Assembly (NCBI GenBank): GCA_900618425.1
Contig: UZAN01046669.1
Coordinates: 8,571-18,721 of the forward strand
Direction of reading: 5' to 3'
DNA from: Echinostoma caproni
Lineage: Eukaryota; Platyhelminthes; Trematoda; Plagiorchiida; Echinostomatidae
DNA: 10,151 nucleotides
Part shown: in pieces, positions 6,653-10,151 of the stretch
Layout: each line of letters opens with the position of its first letter
How positions within the stretch are numbered: position 1 is the first letter of the stretch
Notes under the pieces: generated by a model
The model's database searches: none
What the model was told of the DNA's origin: nothing
What the model saw: only the letters and a program-made list of their open reading frames with translations
Translations under genes and position numbers: made by a program

Positions 6653-7880
6653 CTATCGGGAAATTAAGAGAAAAACAAGAAATAAGAAAAGAAAACTACC
6701 GTTATCAAACTGTCGATTGAAGAACCGCTTCAGTTGCACTGGGTTTAATTGAACAAGTCTTCCGGGGAGGCGATTCCAGAAGTTTACCACTCTGTTGATG
6801 AGGAAATGTCACTTCACATTCAACCTAGTTCTATTCTTTTCTAAGTGACATTCGTGGTCCTTTAGTTCTCTCGTGAATCTCAGAGGTAGGAGACCTGAAT
6901 CGGCGTTCTTCGTTTATCTGAGGACTTCGATCAGGTCTCTTCTTAGACGTGTCCTACGCATAGAGGAGAGGTTCAGGTGCTGAAGCCGGTCTTCGTAGGA
7001 TAGCCCTTTGGTTTTGCGAGCCATTCTAGTGGCTATCCATTGCAATTTTTCCATCCTGTCTACGTCCGATACTCGGCAGGGAGCCCAAGCGTGGACGCAG
7101 TATTCTAGGTGGGGTCTGACGAGTGCCATACACAGGGGGATGAGTACATCGGCTTCTCTGCTGGTTACTGCAGCTCTGAGTGCGAACAGCTCTCTCCTGG
7201 CGTTGTGGGCTGCTTCGGCGCATTGTTCACTGGGTACGAAGCTGGCTGAGATTGTAATCCCAAGGTCCTTGACAGACCTCACTTGTTTCAGAGTATGTGC
7301 TCCTTGATTTGGAAGCGTAAGCCGCAGAGGGGGTTTTGGAGTATTTTTGCCTAGAACAAAATATTTGGTTGCTTTCAGCGGTAGATCCCACCTTACCATC
7401 CACGCTGAGAGCCTGTCTTAATCGTTTTGTATTGGTTGGCGACTGGACGAGCCGCCAACTATTTTGACTCCGTCTGCGTAGATGAGACATGGATTTGAGA
7501 CCTTCTCGGTAAATTCGTTGAAAATACGAGAAAGAGTAGTGGTCCTATTATTGACCCTTGGGGGACAGCCCTAGTCGCTTTCCCTTCGCTGGAGATCGTG
7601 GATCGCATTTTCACCTGGTATGTACGATCGTGGAGTAGACTGGCTATTCAGCTACATAGCTGGGCTGGAATCCCTGTACCCCTTAATTTATGCAGTAACA
7701 GCACGTGGTTACCGGAGTCGAACGCCTTTCGGAAGTCGAGGTTGCAAACTTCGACGGTTTCTTCCTTGTCTAGCCTGCGTGTTGCTTAGAGGTTGGTCAG
7801 ACAGGATTGACCATTGAGGAATCCGTGCTGTGCTTTCGAGAAGAACTGCATGCCTACTAGGGACTCTGCTAGTATTTTTC
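6653..7880 (-). pseudogene. LINE reverse transcriptase and C-terminal tail, broken
   Basis: The minus strand reads VMERIIEK, then after a frameshift ESLVGMQFFSKAQHGFLNGQ, SCLTNL, stop, and EVCNLDFRKAFDSGNHVLLL carrying the first catalytic Asp. A stop follows, then QGSIIGPLLFL. A shift near 7495 leads to LIYADGVKIVG: the YADD box reads YADG at 7469-7480, so one catalytic Asp is lost. After a TAA come RLSAWMVRWDLPLKATKYFV, SVKDLGITISASFVPSEQCA, MALVRPHLEYCVHAWAP, LSYEDRLQHLNLSSMRRTRL and RRDLIEVLR, then a TAA at 6914. The same frame continues to about 6812, and a final shift gives HFLINRVVNFWNRLPGRLVQ and LNPVQLKRFF, ending at TAG 6653-6655. This order and the tail are typical of CR1/Jockey ORF2. 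The enzyme is dead. Confidence 0.92.
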
Positions 7881-7942
7881 TATTATACGCTCCATCACTT
7901 TATTTCAAGCTGTTTCGGGCTGGTCTCGATATGCTGGCTGCT

Positions 7943-8287
7943 TCATTTCTTAGCATTTATTAAACGCCAGTTAGAGAATGATTCTAGGACCGTGTATCGG
8001 TGCCAAGCAGCCTTGCGTTTCCGTAACGCCTTACGCACTTTGGCCGTAAACCAGGACTTTAGCATTTGGTTTTTCAACTCTGTCAACGGTGCTTGTCTAT
8101 CCGTCAATCTAATTATATTTTGTTTGATGACCTGCCACATTGACTCCGCGGTCGGTGTGCCATCGGTTACCCAACTGAGTTCACCGGTGTCTCTTAAATG
8201 TGCGACGTGGTCGATTTTACTGTATCATCTAGCTACCCTACTTCGTGTCGCGGGAAGCTTCAGCATAAGGTGGAATAAGATCATGAT
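7943..8287 (-). pseudogene. LINE linker between endonuclease and RT, 3' side apparently deleted
   Basis: The minus strand reads GELSWVTDGTPTAESMWQVI, LTDRQAPLTELKN, KSWFTAKVRKALRKRKAAWH, RYTVLESFSNWRLINAKK, then stops. The basic WFT..VR.AL.KRK..W..Y block is a hallmark of the region between endonuclease and RT in CR1/Jockey ORF2. In complete elements well over a hundred residues usually separate it from the VxERII and QHGF motifs. Here those motifs follow within about 60 to 150 bp, so much of the N-terminal RT region seems to be missing. The large plus-strand frame on top of it (7830-8291) is an antisense shadow. Confidence 0.85.
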
Positions 8288-8750
8288 GTGATTACTTTTT
8301 TTTAGTAGATTCTAGCGGAGTAGCTTTTGGACTTCGCTTTTGCTCCGCGTAATCAGTAGATCTGAGATCGACGGGATTTGCCATTCTGTGAGTCTGGTTG
8401 GACACGTGATGTGCTGATGCAGCCGGCCTTCGTGCAACAGCTGAGGCCGTCGTTGGTTTCGGTTTCCCATTGTATCTCTGGGGCGTTAAAGTCTTCCATG
8501 ATACATAATTGGGGAGTCTTTATCAGGTCTAGAAGTTTATAAATCAGCTCAACGATTTCGAGCGGCGTCATTCAAGGGCTTTGGTAACCCCCTATCATGT
8601 TAGTACTGTCGAAGAGCCTAACGAACATGCTCCCAGCTGGACATTTTTGGATTCGTAGGTGGGAAGGATTGGTGCTTGTTTATTGTGGTCTCTTACCGCG
8701 TCCTTGAAGCCGGAAGTGGCGTGGCATTCCAATTATTAGGTTCTCTAAAA
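8288..8750 (-). pseudogene. LINE apurinic-type endonuclease domain, catalytically altered
   Basis: This domain would nick target DNA to prime reverse transcription. From high to low coordinates the minus strand reads GFKDAVRDHNKQAPILPTYE (tentative), FDSTNMIGGYQSP (the GC.YRxP block), a stop, then TPQLCIMEDFNAPEIQWETE. After a frameshift near 8425 it reads LHQHITCPTRLTEWQIPSIS, DLLIT, a stop, and KKSNHIMILF. These match the GDFNAP.I.W, F.QHV..PTR, SLLDLVLT and SDH motifs of LINE endonucleases. Two motifs are changed: Gly to Glu in GDFN, and the SDH catalytic triplet reads SNH at 8288-8296. The N-terminal third of the domain is not recognisable. Confidence 0.87.
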
Positions 8751-8964
8751 AAGACCAATTTTTAGATGTATTTTAGAAAAAGAGTGGTGTCGAATTTAGC
8801 TAAAATGGAACAGATTTTGCTTTCATCTGATTCTGAATGGTTTATTAAAATTTAATTTGCTTTAATTAACCTCAATTGGCTTTGTCCGGAAAGTATAAAT
8901 AACGCAACCTAATTCCGACGATCACTTTCACGCTCGTACCAACGAAAGGGTCGATTTTGAATGA
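8751..8964. other. AT-rich interval without a recognisable gene
   Basis: This lies between the last tentative LINE residues and the first MULE-like residues. A 17-codon frame starts at ATG 8805 and has no recognisable content. The left terminal inverted repeat of the MULE should lie here if it survives, but the matching right end is outside the window and cannot be compared. Confidence 0.45.
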
Positions 8965-9188
8965 ATGGTAAAATATTGTTATGGATCGCTGGACGAATTC
9001 TTTGAGGACTTCCGTGAATTCCAAACGGTTACCTGCACTTACTTCTACGTTTGTGCATCGATGACAGCCAAACAACTGATACGAAAGAAAAGGTTTTGTC
9101 GGAAATGAGCCTGCCTTATGGTTTTTCGTACTATTTCATCAAATATTACTGTGTACATCACATTAGAAGCGGCGCAAATGCAACCAGG
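8965..9188 (+). pseudogene. MULE transposase N-terminal region, broken
   Basis: From ATG 8965 one frame reads YGSLDEFFEDFREFQTVTCT, then FYVCASMTAKQLIRKK, and stops at TGA 9106-9108. The overlapping frame reads LPYGFSYYFIKYYCVHH and stops at 9189-9191. FxSxxEFxxxFxxFQ...F followed by a C-x-H-H-like segment resembles the start of FAR1/FLYWCH-type domains at the N-termini of many MULE transposases. The resemblance is by motif and position only. The frameshift lies near 9100. Confidence 0.6.
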
Positions 9189-9229
9189 TAATTATGGCCC
9201 CCATTTTTAATTTATTTAACCCTTTTTAG

Positions 9230-9532
9230 GCTGCAAAATATCGATTGTCCGGCATTCGTTGGAATTCGCGCGGTCGGGGTTGTCTGGTTCATAACCATGA
9301 CTTCCATATGAGTAAGCGGGATTTGTATATAAGTAATCTTCGTCTATCTGGGGAACAGGAAGAGGAAGTGTGTACTTTGATGAACAATTTTAGAACTACT
9401 CACGAGCTAAGAAATTTGGCTACACATAGGTTTAAGGGACCATCAACTACGGCTGATATGAGCTCCATACGTCTACGAAGGTCTCAGTCGGATTCACGTG
9501 GCGATGCTGTGAAAGTAAGAGATATGCTGTAG
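9230..9532 (+). pseudogene. MULE transposase DNA-binding-like region and linker
   Basis: The frame is open from about 9230 and reads AAKYRLSGIRWNSRGRGCLV, then HNHDFHMSKRDLYISNLRLS, then GEQEEEVCTLMNNFRTTHEL, RNLATHRFKGPSTTADMSSI and RLRRSQSDSRGDAVKVRDML. The GC.V.HNHD segment fits the closing Cys and His-x-His of a FLYWCH/FAR1-type zinc-binding fold, and the helical linker with TADMSSIRxR precedes the catalytic core in this family. It ends at TAG 9530-9532. No ATG precedes it in frame, as expected for an internal part of a larger protein. A segment of the zinc-binding part seems to be missing between 9188 and 9230. Confidence 0.7.
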
Positions 9533-9565
9533 AATGAGATATAGATTAAAATAGGTCTGAATTAA

Positions 9566-9700
9566 GGCGTTGTTCGTCACATTTATTTTGTTTCTAAGAT
9601 TCTGTTGCACTGCGTCCCCAGGTTTAATGATGTTTTGTTAGCGGACGCTACACATCAGCTAAATTGTGGCGGGTACGTGCTTTGGCATGCTATGCCGGCT
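9566..9700 (+). pseudogene. MULE transposase core, first catalytic Asp (ADATH motif)
   Basis: In the same frame as the preceding segment, after three stops (9530, 9542 and 9563), the plus strand reads GVVRHIYFVSKILLHCVPRF, NDVLLADATHQLNCGGYVLW and HAMPA, then TAG 9701-9703. The xxxxDATx(x)xN..GY pattern with an Asp (9644-9646) at the end of a hydrophobic strand marks the first catalytic Asp of MULE transposases. A frameshift between about 9690 and 9705 moves the rest of the core into another frame. Confidence 0.78.
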
Positions 9701-10151
9701 TAGGGAGAAGTTACGTCTACGCGAACTTGCCGAATGAGAGCGGTGAGAGCTATATATCTGCCTTGGGAGCCATGAAAGCTATGTACCCAGACAAGACTAT
9801 AGTAGTTGATCGTAGCTTGGCTAAGTACAACACGTTTTCAGAATACTTCCCGTCCTCTAATGTGATATTTCGTCGTTTTCATCTTGTTAAGGATATAAAG
9901 AAGAAATGTAACCAGCTATCTGGTATCCTAACGTTCAAAAAGCAGCGCACATTTCAAAGGATGCGCCACATGGTGTACTTTGATAGTGAGGTATCGTTTT
10001 GTAGGTTCCTAGCCGCCGTAGAAAGTCGTAGCACAGAATCAGGTGTTTATTTACGCCGAAATTGGTCACCATACCGAGAGCGGTAAGCAGGATATGCCTT
10101 GAGGACTAGGTTGACTTTAGGAAACCCTAACCACCAACCGAGTGGAGACGG
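9698..10151 (+). pseudogene. MULE transposase core, second catalytic Asp and downstream part (partial)
   Basis: The second core frame reads GLGRSYVYANLPNESGESYI, SALGAMKAMYPDKTIVVDRS, LAKYNTFSEYFPSSNVIFRR and FHLVKDIKKKCNQLSGIL, up to WSPYRER and TAA 10084-10086. The Asp in IVVDRS is the expected second catalytic residue. The following motif is C-x2-H in the family (usually CxFH) and reads RRFH here, a Cys-to-Arg-type change (CGT at 9871-9873). After the TAA the frame continues as AGYALRTRLTLGN, and a last shift gives TNRVE at the edge, in the position of the GNxTNNRVE block. The catalytic Glu lies in this terminal part or beyond it, so its state cannot be judged with confidence. Confidence 0.8.

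Larger units (their letters stand above)
6653..8750 (-). mobile_element. Degenerate CR1/Jockey-type non-LTR retrotransposon (LINE), ORF2 remnant
   Basis: The minus strand yields, from right to left, parts of an apurinic-type endonuclease, a basic linker, a reverse transcriptase and the usual C-terminal tail of ORF2. This is the layout of CR1, Jockey and related LINEs, which insert by target-primed reverse transcription. Motifs seen include EDFNAPEIQW, KSWFTAKVRKALRKRKAAWH, LDFRKAFDSGNHVLLL, QGSIIGPLLFL, IYADGVKIVG, RPHLEYCVHAWAP and RVVNFWNRLP. The copy has at least four frameshifts, several stops and changed catalytic residues, and seems to lack the segment between linker and RT. No ORF1, 5' UTR or target duplication was identified. 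The right boundary is approximate. Confidence 0.9.
8965..10151 (+). mobile_element. Degenerate Mutator-like (MULE) transposase remnant, truncated by the right edge
   Basis: The plus strand carries, in order, an N-terminal region, a His/Cys-containing DNA-binding-like part, a linker, and a DDE-type core with ADATH, IVVDRSLAKY and FHLVKDIKKKC motifs followed by GNxxTNRVE-type residues at the edge. This is the pattern of MULE transposases, which move DNA by cut-and-paste and leave long target duplications. At least four frame changes and several stops show that this copy is inactive. The order and strand are consistent throughout, so this is one decayed gene and not scattered fragments. The C-terminal part and the right terminal repeat are beyond the window. 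Confidence 0.82.

Noticed and set aside
7830..8291. A 153-codon plus-strand open frame with hydrophobic stretches
   Set aside because: It lies directly antisense to the LINE linker and the start of RT, whose motifs are clear on the minus strand. The hydrophobicity is a by-product of reversed codons.
9188..9229. A 42-bp micro-intron (GTAATT...TTTTTAG) joining two MULE segments
   Set aside because: Splicing there does not bring either upstream frame into phase with the AAKYRLSG segment, and the family would have extra residues at this point. A deletion or general decay explains it as well.
1..10151. A prokaryotic defence or accessory system, CRISPR array or phage region
   Set aside because: All recognisable proteins are eukaryotic transposable-element proteins in a decayed state. 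There are no compact operons or regularly spaced repeats.

Overview
The window looks like non-genic, repeat-filled eukaryotic DNA, most likely from a flatworm (trematode or relative). Three decayed transposable elements of different classes sit side by side, and their proteins can be followed only by hopping between frames and past stop codons. I find no intact gene, operon, rRNA, tRNA or CRISPR array. The flatworm assignment is an inference: the gag/pol looks CsRn1-like (a Ty3/gypsy clade first described in Clonorchis), and it occurs with a CR1/Jockey-type LINE and a Mutator-like (MULE) transposase. There is one ambiguous base, N at 2089.

Positions 1 to about 5240, minus strand: one Ty3/gypsy LTR retrotransposon in the order gag (5200-4300), protease (4290-3783), reverse transcriptase (3480-2996), RNase H (2864-2310) and integrase (1252 to the left edge, where it runs off the window). 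Three unrelated blocks interrupt it. Insert A (246-531) lies in the integrase and is flanked by a perfect 5-bp duplication TGTAA. Insert B (about 1253-2312) lies between RNase H and integrase; it carries a (ATCATT)n run and one copy of a 78-bp direct repeat whose other copy straddles its left edge. Insert C (about 3481-3775) lies between protease and RT and resembles the 3' end of another LTR element. Catalytic residues are changed in protease and RT, whereas the integrase D, D and E are still readable.

Positions 5241-6652: mostly AT-rich sequence without recognisable genes. The only sizeable plus-strand reading frame is 5967-6362 (131 codons), which I do not recognise.

Positions 6653 to about 8750, minus strand: a CR1/Jockey-type non-LTR retrotransposon ORF2 with endonuclease, linker, RT and C-terminal tail. 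It has several frameshifts and stops, altered catalytic residues in both enzymes, and an apparent internal deletion before the RT.

Positions 8965-10151, plus strand: a MULE-type transposase, cut by the right edge. An N-terminal DNA-binding-like region is followed by a DDE-type core with the first Asp (in an ADATH motif) and a second Asp still visible, but with at least four frame breaks and several stops.

The parts do not form a working system. The window is best read as a layered record of insertions: an old gypsy copy, later insertions into it, and neighbouring LINE and MULE relics.
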